A stretch of DNA of 64,000 nucleotides from JAGLCY01 sp965363725 (GTDB lineage Bacteria; Krumholzibacteriota; Krumholzibacteriia; LZORAL124-64-63), in the NCBI GenBank assembly GCA_965363725.1, contig CBDTUS010000001.1, forward strand, positions 1 to 64,000, read 5' to 3'. Both the position numbers and the translations under genes were made by a program. The notes below the pieces were generated by a model, which saw only the letters and a program-made list of their open reading frames with translations, made no database searches and had not been told where the DNA came from. This document shows, piece by piece, positions 8,153 to 19,289 of this stretch (positions are counted from its first letter, which is position 1; each line of letters opens with the position of its first letter).

Positions 8153-8760
8153 TTTGGCTCCTGGTCGACGCCGAAAAAAACCGCCAACTGATTCAGGAAT
8201 TCCTTCAGCTCGGTTTCCCCAGCCGAGGATGAAATGTGCAGAATAGGCCCGACAATCATCGCCACTTTGCGGAATGGAACCGGTACGACGGTCCTGTCCC
8301 AGGTGTCGAGGACCAGAGGCCGGCTGGCCCGGGCCACGAGCGGGACCACGGGTGCACCTGTCAGTCGGGCCAGGTGCAGGACACCTTCCCGTATGGACCC
8401 GAACGGACCCTCGGGCCCATCCACCGCAATCCCCACACTGTATCCCGAACCCAGTTCCCGCCGCAACTGGACCAGCGCCCGTCCCCCATCCCCGCCGGTG
8501 GCCCCCCGGGCGAAGCGGTAATCGCGATGACTCAGGGTCCGGACCAGGATATCCCCATCCGGGCTATTGCTCACCAGAAGCGCGGGATGGGCGGTTCGAA
8601 CATGCATGATGGCGGGCAGGATGTCACGGTGAAGACAGGCAAAGATAAAGGGTCCCGCACCGAGGTTTTTCGGGGGATCGAACTCCTCCAGACGGACGGT
8701 GGCTTTCAGAAAACGCCAGACCCCGGGAGCCAGCGCCATCTTCAGTCCGTGGAGCAACAT
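8149..8760 (-). CDS. Lysophospholipid acyltransferase family protein (DUF374)
   Basis: A 203-residue protein of the DUF374 branch of the LPLAT acyltransferases. Typical elements are FACLHRDILPAI (family form WH...L, the histidine being the presumed catalytic base in H-x4-D-like order), LVSNSPDGDIL, a GATGGDGGRAL loop, the AVDGPEGPFGSIREGV motif (family D-G-P-x-G-P) and APVVPLVARASRP. The ATG overlaps the lpxB stop as TGATG; upstream codons in frame lie inside lpxB. In lipid A operons DUF374 proteins sit where late acyltransferases (LpxL/M) would be, and they are proposed to acylate lipid A or its precursors. Being between lpxB and lpxK supports a lipid A role; the acyl donor and acceptor are unknown. 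Confidence 0.82.
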   Translation of the reverse strand: MLLHGLKMALAPGVWRFLKATVRLEEFDPPKNLGAGPFIFACLHRDILPAIMHVRTAHPALLVSNSPDGDILVRTLSHRDYRFARGATGGDGGRALVQLRRELGSGYSVGIAVDGPEGPFGSIREGVLHLARLTGAPVVPLVARASRPLVLDTWDRTVVPVPFRKVAMIVGPILHISSSAGETELKEFLNQLAVFFGVDQEPK

Positions 8761-9965
8761 CACCGGCTGTTTCCGGGAATGTCGCCCGGCACGACATCCT
8801 TCGCTGGCGGCAGCATATCCAGAGCAGCCCGAGCGGTGCGGTCCCACACTCCCTGGGGACCGCAAACCTGCCTCAGGCTGCGTACGTGTCCGTAGAAATC
8901 CTGGCGTTCGGCGGGACGGGCCAACCAGCGCAGGAGACTGCGCGCCATCGGCAGGGGCGAGACGGCGTCCTGGAGGTGTTCGCGCACCATCTCCTGTCCC
9001 AGGATGATGTTGCTCAACCCGATATGGGGTGTCCGCACCAGGTGCCGGCCCACGAAGGCGTTGAGCGCCCCCGTGCGGTAGACAAGTTCATGGGGCACAC
9101 CTGCCAGAGCGGCCTCCAGGCTGGCGGTGCCGCTGCACACCAGGGCCAGGTCGGCTTCGGCCAGCAGCTGCGGCAGCGGTCGGTCGGTGATGGCCACCGG
9201 AGATTCGAAAACGGAACTGATGGTCAAAGGGTCGACTCCCGGAGCCACGCTCACCATGAAACGGACATCCCGGGTTCCCACGTGCCCCATGATCGCCTGA
9301 CCGGTGACCTTGAGCACTGGCAACAGATGCTTCAGTTCCTGCCGCCGGCTGCCGGGCAGGATGACGATGGTCAAGGGCATTTCCCGGTTTCCAAGACGGG
9401 CTTCCCGGGCGGCCAGCTTTTCCTCGAATCCGTAATCCACGCCGTAGTCTTCCATCAGGGGATGTCCCATGGGAAATACGTCGAAGCCACGTTCGGAAAA
9501 AAATTCGGTTTCGAAGGGCAGGATGGTGCCGAGCCGGTCGATTTTTCGTCTGAACCCGGGGATACGCCAAGCCCCCCAGGCCCAGACCTGGGGCGCAATG
9601 AGCCAGAAGACAGGCAGCTTCATCCCGTGGGCATGGGAAGCCAGCTTGCCGTTGAAGCCGGGAAAATCAATGGGGACAACCAGCTCGACCGACTGTTCCT
9701 TGAGGTGCCGCCAGATCCGACTGCGGACCTTCAAAAGGGTCGGCAGGGCCCCCACGATTTCCGAAAAACCCATGACCGAGAGTTCCTCGGCATCGGCCAC
9801 CATCTCCACCCCTGCGGCCGCCATGGCGGATCCTCCCAGGGCAGAAATCCTCAAATCCGGGTCCAAAGACCGAAGAGCGGCCGTCAAAGCCGCTCCGTAT
9901 CGGTCCCCGCTGGCTTCGCCGCAGGAGATGAAAACATGTCGCGGTGGCGCCGAGGGCACGGTCAC
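8760..9965 (-). CDS. lpxB: Lipid-A-disaccharide synthase LpxB
   Basis: GT19 enzyme joining UDP-diacylglucosamine and lipid X to form the lipid A disaccharide at the inner face of the inner membrane. The 401-residue protein has the N-terminal FISCGEASGDRYGA motif, SVMGFSEIVGALP, VVPIDFPGFN, FWLIAPQVWAWGAWR, TILPFETEFF, ILPGSRRQEL and a C-terminal CSGTASLEAALAGVPHELVYR, all diagnostic and in order. GTG start selected; the reading frame has no convincing upstream alternative and leaves a 28-base gap to lpxA. The stop overlaps the acyltransferase start. Typical length and complete motifs suggest an active enzyme. Confidence 0.94.
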   Translation of the reverse strand: MTVPSAPPRHVFISCGEASGDRYGAALTAALRSLDPDLRISALGGSAMAAAGVEMVADAEELSVMGFSEIVGALPTLLKVRSRIWRHLKEQSVELVVPIDFPGFNGKLASHAHGMKLPVFWLIAPQVWAWGAWRIPGFRRKIDRLGTILPFETEFFSERGFDVFPMGHPLMEDYGVDYGFEEKLAAREARLGNREMPLTIVILPGSRRQELKHLLPVLKVTGQAIMGHVGTRDVRFMVSVAPGVDPLTISSVFESPVAITDRPLPQLLAEADLALVCSGTASLEAALAGVPHELVYRTGALNAFVGRHLVRTPHIGLSNIILGQEMVREHLQDAVSPLPMARSLLRWLARPAERQDFYGHVRSLRQVCGPQGVWDRTARAALDMLPPAKDVVPGDIPGNSR

Positions 9966-9993
9966 TCAACCTCGGCAGCCGGACCAGGAATCG

Positions 9994-10815
9994 TCAACGT
10001 ACGATCCCCCGGTCGGAACGGCGAATGAACGCCATCAGGGCCTCGGTGTGTTTGGTCAGCTTGCAGTCGGCCGCGATCCGGTCCATCGCCTGGGTCACGT
10101 TCAGGCCCGAGCGGTACAGCAATCGGTAGGCCTTCTTCAGGATCATCAGGTCCTCATCGCTGAAACCGTTGCGTTTCAGTCCGATGCTGTTGATACCGTG
10201 GACTTCCACGGGACTGCCGGCCACCTTGACGAAAGGCGGAACATCCTGCGACAGGCGGCTGGCGCCGCCGATGAAGGCGTAGGCGCCGATGCGGACGAAC
10301 TGGTGAACGGGTGTCAGCCCGCCGACGGTGACGTGGCTTTCCACCTCCACGTGACCGGCCAGGTTGACCGCGTTGGCCAGGACACTGTTGTCGTGGATGT
10401 GGCAGTTGTGGGCGATATGGGCGTAGGCCATCAACAGATTGTTGTCGCCGATCCGGGTCTGGTCCCCGTCGCCCGTCGCCAGATGGACGGTGCAGTATTC
10501 CCGGAAATCGTTGTTGTCGCCGATTTCAAGGTAGGTCGTTTCACCTTCGAATTTCTTGTCCTGGGGTTCGCAGCCGATGGCCGCTCCGTGAAAGAACCGG
10601 TTGTTCCTGCCGATGGTCGTCCGGCCCTCGACGAGGACGGAGGTGCCCACCACGCAGTCCGGTCCCATCACCACGTCCGGGCCGATCACCGAATGGGGAC
10701 CCACCTTGACGTTGTGACCGATCCGGGCCGAGGGATGCACCACCGCGGTGGCGTGAATCTCCGGCTCGCTCATCGGACGGGGACCGACAACCTTGTTGAT
10801 CTTTACCGGGTCCAA
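9994..10815 (-). CDS. lpxA: UDP-N-acetylglucosamine acyltransferase LpxA
   Basis: First enzyme of lipid A synthesis: transfers a 3-hydroxyacyl chain from ACP to UDP-GlcNAc. The protein is a left-handed beta-helix of hexapeptide repeats (IHATAVVHPSARIGHNVKVG and many more), with the conserved FREYCTVHLATGDGDQT, AYAHIAHNCHIHDNSVLANA (catalytic His in the AHIAHNC element) and GLNSIGLKRNGFS-like C-terminal helix region (here HGINSIGLKRNGFS). I chose a TTG start because GAGGAGG lies six bases upstream of it, giving 273 residues; the internal ATG at MSEPEIHATA, 14 codons in, would give 259 residues, closer to E. coli LpxA (262), but has no Shine-Dalgarno site. Lies between lpxC/fabZ and lpxB. Confidence 0.92.
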   Translation of the reverse strand: MDPVKINKVVGPRPMSEPEIHATAVVHPSARIGHNVKVGPHSVIGPDVVMGPDCVVGTSVLVEGRTTIGRNNRFFHGAAIGCEPQDKKFEGETTYLEIGDNNDFREYCTVHLATGDGDQTRIGDNNLLMAYAHIAHNCHIHDNSVLANAVNLAGHVEVESHVTVGGLTPVHQFVRIGAYAFIGGASRLSQDVPPFVKVAGSPVEVHGINSIGLKRNGFSDEDLMILKKAYRLLYRSGLNVTQAMDRIAADCKLTKHTEALMAFIRRSDRGIVR

Positions 10816-10840
10816 GATATGCCTCCTCAAAAGTGGCGGA

Positions 10841-12154
10841 TCAGCTCTCCACCACGGTAGACATGAGATCCGCCTCGGCGACCTTTTTGTCGCCGACCCA
10901 AGCGGTTCCATGCATCTTGCAAATCGGGCCTCTGAGTTTCAACATTTCACATTCGAATCTGAGCTGGTCTCCAGGTGTCACGGGATGACGGAACCGGGCT
11001 TTGTCAATGCCGCTGAAGTAGACGAGCTTGCCCTTGGGGTCTTCGAAGCCGCTCATCAGCAGCACGCCGCCGGTCTGGGCCATGGCTTCGATGATCAGCA
11101 CCGCCGGCATGATGGGGTGTCCCGGGAAGTGCCCCTCGAAGAAGGGTTCGTTGACCGTCACGTTCTTGATACCACAAACCCTTTTGCCGGGTTCCAGATC
11201 ATAAATCCGGTCCACCAGCAGAAAGGGGTAACGATGGGGCATGATCTCCATGATGGAGCCGATATCCCAGTATTCCGGATTGCGCGGCGGATAGATGCGG
11301 GGCATGCGGCGCTCGGCCTGGGCCAGCACCTTGGCGAATTCCACGTTCCCGGCGTGCCCGGAGAGTTTGGCGGTGACATGCCCCTTGATGGGCATACCCA
11401 GCAGGGTCAAATCGCCGATCAGGTCCAGGATCTTGTGCCGCACGCATTCATCGATGAATCGTAGTTCCTGGCCTCCGGCAAGCTCCCCATCATCAAACAC
11501 CAGGGCGTTTTCGAAGGAACCACCCTTGACCAGCCCCATCTCCTGCAGGCGGGCCACGTCCTTCATCATGGCGAAGGTGCGGGCCGGAGCGATCTCCTTC
11601 CGGTAAATGGAAGGATGGATTTCATAGGTGGCCTGCTGGACCCCGATCTTGGGATCCTCGTAGTCGATGATGAACGTCACCGTGAAATGTTCCGCCGGAA
11701 CCGCGCTCAACTCCACTTCACCCTGACGCCAGGATACCGGTCGGTTGATCTTGTGATAGACGGCCGGCAGGCCCTGGGCCTCGACCCCGGCTTCATCGAT
11801 CATGGCCACGTAGGTCATGGCGCTGGCGCATTCGGGAACCGGCGGCTCCCCACCCTCCAAACGGATCAAACAGTTGGTGATCCCCATTCCGGCCAATCCG
11901 GAAAGGACGTGCTCCACGGTGTGGATCGTCACTCCATCCTTGGCCAGGGTGGTCGCGCGAATAAGGTCCGCCTGGTCGGCCACGTATTCCACCAGGGCGG
12001 GGATCCGGACTTCACCTTCGGGGCCGGGCACCACGAACACCAGCCCCGTGTTGGGCGGCGCGGGGATGAAGGTCATCCGGGAAAACTCACCGGAATGCAG
12101 GCCAATGCCCTCGGTGGAGACTTCCCTTTTCAATGTTTTCTGGAACCAGAGCAA
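10841..12154 (-). CDS. lpxC/fabZ: Bifunctional LpxC-FabZ fusion: UDP-3-O-acyl-GlcNAc deacetylase / 3-hydroxyacyl-ACP dehydratase
   Basis: One 437-residue protein carries two enzymes. Residues 1 to about 290 are LpxC, the zinc deacetylase committing to lipid A: His82 in TVEHVLSG, His240 and Asp244 in RHKILDLIGD are the zinc ligands and His267 in SGHAGN the general acid. Residues about 300 to 437 are FabZ, the fatty-acid dehydratase: His307 in MPHRYPFLLVD and Glu356 in PAVLIIEAMAQ are the catalytic pair. All key residues of both halves are present. Such fusions are known in Bacteroidetes and relatives. TTG start supported by AGGAGA about nine bases upstream; three-base gap after lpxD. Joining the two activities couples use of the shared 3-hydroxyacyl-ACP pool. 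Confidence 0.95.
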   Translation of the reverse strand: MLWFQKTLKREVSTEGIGLHSGEFSRMTFIPAPPNTGLVFVVPGPEGEVRIPALVEYVADQADLIRATTLAKDGVTIHTVEHVLSGLAGMGITNCLIRLEGGEPPVPECASAMTYVAMIDEAGVEAQGLPAVYHKINRPVSWRQGEVELSAVPAEHFTVTFIIDYEDPKIGVQQATYEIHPSIYRKEIAPARTFAMMKDVARLQEMGLVKGGSFENALVFDDGELAGGQELRFIDECVRHKILDLIGDLTLLGMPIKGHVTAKLSGHAGNVEFAKVLAQAERRMPRIYPPRNPEYWDIGSIMEIMPHRYPFLLVDRIYDLEPGKRVCGIKNVTVNEPFFEGHFPGHPIMPAVLIIEAMAQTGGVLLMSGFEDPKGKLVYFSGIDKARFRHPVTPGDQLRFECEMLKLRGPICKMHGTAWVGDKKVAEADLMSTVVES

Positions 12155-12157
12155 CCG

Positions 12158-13204
12158 TTATTTCTCCTGACCGTCTTCGATTGGGTCGATTTTTCCGGCG
12201 ATTTCCGGTTTTTCCAGGCGGCTGACCCGGCGCAGAAGTTCAGGCAGCTTGCGCAAGGCAGCTACCATGCGAAAGGACTCGACGACATCCACGGCCGGTG
12301 TTCCGAAAACCTTTTTCCCCGCCGGAATATCACCGGGGATACCCGACTGGGCACCGATCTGGACCCCGTCCCCTATTTTCACATGGTCCCCAACGCCCAC
12401 CTGCCCACCAGCGAATACACCGTCACCCAGGACACTGCTGCCGGCGATACCCGTCTGGGCGCTCAGGGAACACACTTTGCCGAGGATCACATTGTGCCCT
12501 ATCTGCACCAGGTTGTCGATCTTGGATCCAGCTCCCACCACGGTGCGGCCGGTCGTGGCCCGGTCGATACAGGTCCCGGCCCCAAGCTCCACGTCATCCT
12601 GGATTTCCACGATCCCCACCTGGGGGATTTTCCGGATTCCCCGAGCCGCCGGCAGGTAGCCGAATCCATCGCTTCCCAGCACGACCCCCGAGTGGATGAT
12701 CACCCGGTCACCGATGAGGGAGTTTTCCCGGACCGTCACACCCGCGTAGATACGGCAATCGGTGCCGATGGTTACGTCGCAGCCGATGACCACGTGAGGC
12801 CCCAGCCTCGACCCGGCCCCGACAACGCTCCCAGGTCCCACCACGCTGTAGGGACCGATGGCGACCGCGCCCGAGACATCGGCCTCGGGGTCGATCACAC
12901 AGGTCGGGTGGATTCCCGGCGGAAAGACCCGATCCGGATCCGGCAGGAACCTCTCCAGGAACGTGGCGAAGGCTCCGTAGGGGTCAGCGACCCGGATGCC
13001 GGGCCGGTCGATCTCTTGGTCAGCCCCCACGAGCACCGCTGAGGCCTTGCACTCCCCCAGGGCCTTGCCGAACTTCCGGCGGGCCAGGAAAGTCAGATCC
13101 CCAGGTCCGGCGTGATCAAGTCCAGCGGCGCCAGTGATCACCGGATCATCCGGACCCACCAGCTCCCCGCCAACCAGATCAGCGATTTCACTCAAACGGA
13201 GCAT
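12158..13204 (-). CDS. lpxD: UDP-3-O-acylglucosamine N-acyltransferase LpxD
   Basis: Adds the second 3-hydroxyacyl chain (N-linked) to the lipid A precursor. The 348-residue protein begins with an N-terminal uridine-binding domain (GDLTFLARRKFGKAL is typical), followed from about residue 105 by a long hexapeptide-repeat beta-helix, with the catalytic-site stretch VQIGHNVILGKVCSLSAQTG containing the conserved His (IGHN), then a C-terminal helix rich in charged residues. A nine-codon longer frame exists but ATG at MLRLSEIADL follows an AAGG site. Lies 127 bases downstream of skp; the gap holds a possible promoter of its own. Length matches the family. Confidence 0.94.
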   Translation of the reverse strand: MLRLSEIADLVGGELVGPDDPVITGAAGLDHAGPGDLTFLARRKFGKALGECKASAVLVGADQEIDRPGIRVADPYGAFATFLERFLPDPDRVFPPGIHPTCVIDPEADVSGAVAIGPYSVVGPGSVVGAGSRLGPHVVIGCDVTIGTDCRIYAGVTVRENSLIGDRVIIHSGVVLGSDGFGYLPAARGIRKIPQVGIVEIQDDVELGAGTCIDRATTGRTVVGAGSKIDNLVQIGHNVILGKVCSLSAQTGIAGSSVLGDGVFAGGQVGVGDHVKIGDGVQIGAQSGIPGDIPAGKKVFGTPAVDVVESFRMVAALRKLPELLRRVSRLEKPEIAGKIDPIEDGQEK

Positions 13205-13289
13205 TTTCCGGCCTTGACCCGTGTTAAGCAACTGCCCCCCGCCCGGCTGGGCGAGGGGCTAAGCATTGTTTTTTGAATTGCTTGCATAA

Positions 13290-13317
13290 ATTTCACCACA
13301 CCCACATCCCCTGTCAA
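13290..13317 (-). promoter_or_regulatory. Possible internal promoter before lpxD
   Basis: A perfect TTGACA follows the skp stop codon on the minus strand, with a weaker TGAAAT sixteen bases downstream. It could give the lpx genes expression independent of bamA-skp. Further down the same leader there is a GC-rich inverted repeat (GCCC/GGGC) without a T-run. Confidence 0.35.
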
Positions 13318-13331
13318 CATAAATCAGGGGC

Positions 13332-13874
13332 TCAGTCGTCCCCCCGTGCCAGGGCCGCCAGGACGTCGTTGGTCAAATCATAGTCCGCATTGATGTAAAG
13401 GACGGCCAAAGCAGCCGAATCGACGATCAAACCGTAGTTCTTTTCCGTGCCGATCCTCTCCACGATCGTCTTGATCTGGTCCAGGATGGGGCTGATCTTG
13501 ACCTTGTACTCGGCCTCCGCCCGCTGGTCGATACCCTCGCGGAATTCGAAGTAATCGGCCCTTTTCTTCTCGAATTCCTGGACTTTGGTGGCCAGGGCAG
13601 CCTCTCCCAGCAGCATCTTCTGGCTTTCGATCTCCTCGGCCAGCGCGGTCAGTTCCTTTTCCCGATCCGCCACTTCCAATTCGAGCTCACGCAAGTATTT
13701 CTGGTACTGCTCCTGGGCATCCCGCGCGGCCTCGTATTCCTCGGCGATCCGTTGGGAATCGACCACGGCCAGGGGAATGTCTTCGGCAAATGCTGCACCG
13801 GCCAGTACAGAGACGCCCATTATCCCCAGGATCAGGAATCCCGCCAAACGAGGTAACATATTTCCGTTCTTCAT
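13332..13874 (-). CDS. skp: OmpH/Skp family periplasmic chaperone
   Basis: Periplasmic chaperone that holds unfolded outer-membrane proteins on the way to the BAM complex. The 180-residue protein has a signal peptide with a predicted cleavage after AAFA at residue 30. The mature part starts with the family strand PLAVVDSQRIAEEYEAA and continues as a long charged alpha-helical coiled-coil (about residues 45-125, e.g. LELEVADREKELTALAEEIE), ending with the short return strand YGLIVDSAALAVLYINADYDLT that closes the body domain. Start chosen at ATG with GGAGGAG four bases upstream; strong site. Between bamA and lpxD, the classic position for skp. Confidence 0.9.
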   Translation of the reverse strand: MKNGNMLPRLAGFLILGIMGVSVLAGAAFAEDIPLAVVDSQRIAEEYEAARDAQEQYQKYLRELELEVADREKELTALAEEIESQKMLLGEAALATKVQEFEKKRADYFEFREGIDQRAEAEYKVKISPILDQIKTIVERIGTEKNYGLIVDSAALAVLYINADYDLTNDVLAALARGDD

Positions 13875-13932
13875 TTTACTCCTCCGTCTCACATGACAGC
13901 GGTGTGGCCGCTTTTCCCGGGGAGCATCCCCG

Positions 13933-16239
13933 CTAGAAGAAACTGCCGATGGTGAAATGGGGTTCCCAACGCGGGCCCCCCAACCTGTCGAATCCGTAGG
14001 CGTAATCGAAGCCGATGGTCCCCATCATGGGCACTTCGACCCGAATGCCGAAACCGGCGCCTTTCCTCAAATGGGCCAGGTCGGCCTCGCTGAAGCTGTT
14101 CCAGACATCCCCCATATCCAGGAAGGTGAGCACCTGGATGGCCCGGGTCAAGGGGTACAGGATCTCCGTATTGAAGATGCTGAAAAACCGACCACCGATG
14201 AAACTGGGGTTCCCGCGGGGGAAAACTTCCAGATCCCTGTACCCGCGCAGGGGGAACCGGCGGTTGCCGCCCAGCCGGTAGCGCTCCCAGTCAGGGACCA
14301 CGTCGGCGTTGTCCAAACCGTGAAGCAGACCGAAAAATCCACGCAGATGCAGGACAAAACTCCCGGGTAGCGCCTGGTAGTAGGAGTGGGACAGCATGTG
14401 CTCCTGGAATTCGATTTCCCCTCCCAGGGGGCCGCCGGCCAGTTCGAAGCTGTACATGGACTTCGAGCCGGAGGTGGGGAAGAAGGGGCTGTCCGTGGAG
14501 TTGCGGTTGAAGGTTAACCTGATACTGCTCTTGAGCTGGGGCCAGTCGATCTTGTCCAGCCGCTGCCAGGGCAGATCACTGGTACCCAGGGACTCCTCCA
14601 GATCGTTTAGGAAGGCCGAGTACGAGGGACTGAAATTGGCCAACTTGGTCTGGGATAGCTCGTAACGAAACCCGACACGGCTGAAGCGAGTCCCGGGGAC
14701 GCGCCTGCCGAGACGGACGCTGAAGCCCCGAATCCGGCTCTCGTAGAAATCGTCGAAATTGTACTGGAAGCGGTCGAAGATATCCGCGCCGATCAAGGTG
14801 GGCGTCCCCATGAACCAGGGCTCGGTGAAGCTGATGTCCACGTAGCGCTGACGCGACCCGAACTGCCAGGTCAGGCCCAGGTTCTGGCCCTTGCCCTGGA
14901 AGTTGGTCTCGGCGACCTGGATGAACCCGCTGGCGCTGGTCTCGGCGCTGTAGGCCATGCCGAACATGAACTGGCCGGTCTGCTTTTCCTTGACCCTGAG
15001 GATCATGTCCACGTCGCCGTTGGGCACGGGCCGGATGTCGGGCTGAACGTCCTCGAAGAACCCGGTCTGGAAGATGTCCCGCATGGTGGCCTGGATGCGG
15101 GTGTTACTGAAAGTGTCGCCGGGGAAAGTCCGCATCTCCCGGATGATCACCTTGTCGTAGGTCTTGGTGTTGCCGGTGATCTGGATGTCGTGGATCTTGG
15201 CCGGCTGCCCCTCGATGAAGGTGAAGGCCACGTTGACGGTCTGATCGACGATGTCCCGCTGGGGTTCGACGGTGATGTAGATGTAGCCCCGGTCGGCGTA
15301 CAGCTGCTGGAGTTCGGCCAGGATCTCGAGGTACTGGTCTTCCTTGAAGACGTCCCCATTGTGCATCCAGATCCGGTCGGCGATGACCATGTCGTCAAAA
15401 ACCGTGTTGCCCTGCCAGCTGATGTCGCCGATGAGATAGCGTTCCCCTTCGGCGACGTGGATCACCAGGTCCAGCTCTTCGCGGTTCTCCCGGAAGTTCA
15501 TCTCCACGTCAGTGACCGCCGCGTCCAGGAACCCCTGGTTCCGGGCGTAGGTAACGATCTTGTCCCGGTCCTCCTCGAACTGCTGTTTTTTGAACGTGCC
15601 GCTGCGCAGGAATCCCGTGGTCCCCTGGGACATGGCCCCGCGCAGCCCGCCGGGGTCCAGCTGCTGGTTGCCCACGAACGAGATGGACTTGACCTTGACC
15701 TTGCGCCCTTCCTCGATGGTTACCACGAGGTCCTGCATGTTGTTGGCGTCGGTAACGGTGGAGTCGGTGTGGACCAGGACGTTGTAGAAGCCCTTTTCGT
15801 AGTAGACCGCCCGCAGGGGTTTCAACTCGCGCCGGGTCACCGCCGGGTTGGCGAACTGACCCACGTGCAGCGGGAAGGCCTCACGCAGGTCCTTCTCCTT
15901 GACCTTCCGGTTCCCCTGGAAGGCGATCGACCGTATCCGGGGAAATTCCTGCAGGTTGATGATCAGCTTCACCCCTTCCAGGGTGTCCTGCTGGTAAATG
16001 AAGACATCGGAAAATTTCTGGGTCGCGAACAGGTCGCGGATGCCCAGGGAGACGGAATCCAGGGAAAAGTCCTGCCCAACGGCCAGCCCGGACCAGGCCA
16101 TGACTTGGCGGGACCCGACCGTCAGGGCGCCCACGACCTCGATTTCGCTGATGGTGGGAGGTCCGGTGGACTGGCCGCGGGCATCCTGACAGATGACCAG
16201 GGCCAGCACAGCAAACCAGAGAAGTGCTGGACGTCTCAT
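13933..16239 (-). CDS. bamA: Outer membrane protein assembly factor BamA
   Basis: Central component of the BAM complex that folds and inserts outer-membrane beta-barrels. The 768-residue protein has a signal peptide (MRRPALLWFAVLALVICQ), five POTRA repeats over about residues 28-410 (recognisable starts are ISEIEVVGALTV, IRSIAFQGNRKV, VKSISFVGNQQL, IGDISWQGNTVF and IHDIQITGNTKT), then a 16-strand barrel. The conserved lid loop motif occurs as RFPLRGYRD, and the chain ends in a terminal phenylalanine (IGSFF), the beta-signal. First gene of an operon running on through skp and the lpx genes. No strong Shine-Dalgarno site is seen; an upstream ATG leads to an immediate stop codon. Confidence 0.95.
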   Translation of the reverse strand: MRRPALLWFAVLALVICQDARGQSTGPPTISEIEVVGALTVGSRQVMAWSGLAVGQDFSLDSVSLGIRDLFATQKFSDVFIYQQDTLEGVKLIINLQEFPRIRSIAFQGNRKVKEKDLREAFPLHVGQFANPAVTRRELKPLRAVYYEKGFYNVLVHTDSTVTDANNMQDLVVTIEEGRKVKVKSISFVGNQQLDPGGLRGAMSQGTTGFLRSGTFKKQQFEEDRDKIVTYARNQGFLDAAVTDVEMNFRENREELDLVIHVAEGERYLIGDISWQGNTVFDDMVIADRIWMHNGDVFKEDQYLEILAELQQLYADRGYIYITVEPQRDIVDQTVNVAFTFIEGQPAKIHDIQITGNTKTYDKVIIREMRTFPGDTFSNTRIQATMRDIFQTGFFEDVQPDIRPVPNGDVDMILRVKEKQTGQFMFGMAYSAETSASGFIQVAETNFQGKGQNLGLTWQFGSRQRYVDISFTEPWFMGTPTLIGADIFDRFQYNFDDFYESRIRGFSVRLGRRVPGTRFSRVGFRYELSQTKLANFSPSYSAFLNDLEESLGTSDLPWQRLDKIDWPQLKSSIRLTFNRNSTDSPFFPTSGSKSMYSFELAGGPLGGEIEFQEHMLSHSYYQALPGSFVLHLRGFFGLLHGLDNADVVPDWERYRLGGNRRFPLRGYRDLEVFPRGNPSFIGGRFFSIFNTEILYPLTRAIQVLTFLDMGDVWNSFSEADLAHLRKGAGFGIRVEVPMMGTIGFDYAYGFDRLGGPRWEPHFTIGSFF

Positions 16240-16303
16240 TATTGGCGTCTCATAACCGGAAACGGGCTCCCCCGTGAACGTGTCCTAGATGGAAAACCGC
16301 GGC

Positions 16304-16332
16304 ATCTTAGCACCGGGGCCTTGGGGTATCAA
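16304..16332 (-). promoter_or_regulatory. Promoter of the bamA-skp-lpx operon
   Basis: On the minus strand TTGATA and TAAGAT are separated by exactly 17 bases, each with five of six consensus matches. The start point would be near 16297, giving a leader of about 58 bases before bamA. It lies in the 319-base gap between bamA and clpC, of which the other recognisable element is the clpC terminator; the rest shows short inverted repeats only. Confidence 0.6.
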
Positions 16333-16505
16333 CGCCTAACCAAGGCGTCATCAGGGGTAGGTAAAAGGTCTGTCGCGCCGAACTGGTCATCCTACCCGCC
16401 TCCATGCGGGATGTTCCCGGACAGAAGGTTTCCAACAGCGGCTGCGCCAAAATAGGAAAACCGGAGGGATTAGGGAAGTTCCGAATGGAATAAACAAAAT
16501 ATGAC

Positions 16506-16540
16506 AAAAAGGGCCGGAACCAACGGTTCCGGCCCTTTTG
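16506..16540 (-). terminator. Intrinsic terminator downstream of clpC
   Basis: An 11-bp perfect GC-rich stem (GGGCCGGAACC with GGTTCCGGCCC) and a three-base loop, flanked by A and T runs on both sides. On the minus strand it ends in five T and lies about 20 bases after the clpC stop codon. Symmetric enough to work in both directions. Confidence 0.92.
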
Positions 16541-16558
16541 ACGAAATCACCCACAGGG

Positions 16559-19018
<2,460 letters not shown>

Positions 19019-19166
19019 GCGGAGGCGCCTCCATTCGCGTAACCCGGGTTGCTGGAGCAGATCCTGTCGTGGTCGACATCCCTGATATTCCTGACATCCG
19101 GAGCCAGGACGATTGGCCACGCCGGACGGAACCCATTGGGTCAAAATATACTGGAGCCAGCCTGGG

Positions 19167-19178
19167 GACGCTAGCGTC
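19167..19178. other. 12-bp perfect palindrome in the clpC leader
   Basis: GACGCTAGCGTC is its own reverse complement and lies about 150 bases upstream of the clpC ATG, in the untranslated leader expected from the proposed promoter. It might bind a dimeric regulator; function unknown. Confidence 0.3.
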
Positions 19179-19199
19179 GGCTCGGAAACCTGCACCGGG

Positions 19200-19219
19200 C
19201 CGTACCATGACAGGTACGG
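19200..19219. promoter_or_regulatory. Operator-like inverted repeat at the clpC start point
   Basis: CCGTACC and GGTACGG are perfect 7-bp arms around a six-base centre. The element covers the predicted transcription start of clpC, where a repressor would block initiation. It does not resemble the CtsR heptad repeat known from Firmicutes, and no ctsR gene is in this cluster, so a different regulator is likely if the site is real. Confidence 0.45.
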
Positions 19220-19224
19220 ATCCA

Positions 19225-19252
19225 GGTATAGTTTTCGCACTTTGGAGCCAAA
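19225..19252 (-). promoter_or_regulatory. Candidate clpC promoter
   Basis: Minus-strand TTTGGC, a 16-base spacer and TATACC (four of six matches each). The start would fall near 19218, inside the inverted repeat. The leader to the clpC ATG is about 200 bases. This suggests clpC can be expressed apart from mcsA-mcsB. Confidence 0.4.
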
Positions 19253-19289
19253 ACTTTACCCTGGAATGAGGATCTGGGTCAGGGGCATC

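Noticed and set aside
19019..19289. Search for a CtsR operator before clpC.
   Set aside because: No GGTCAAA-type direct heptad repeat is seen; the dyad found there is of a different kind.
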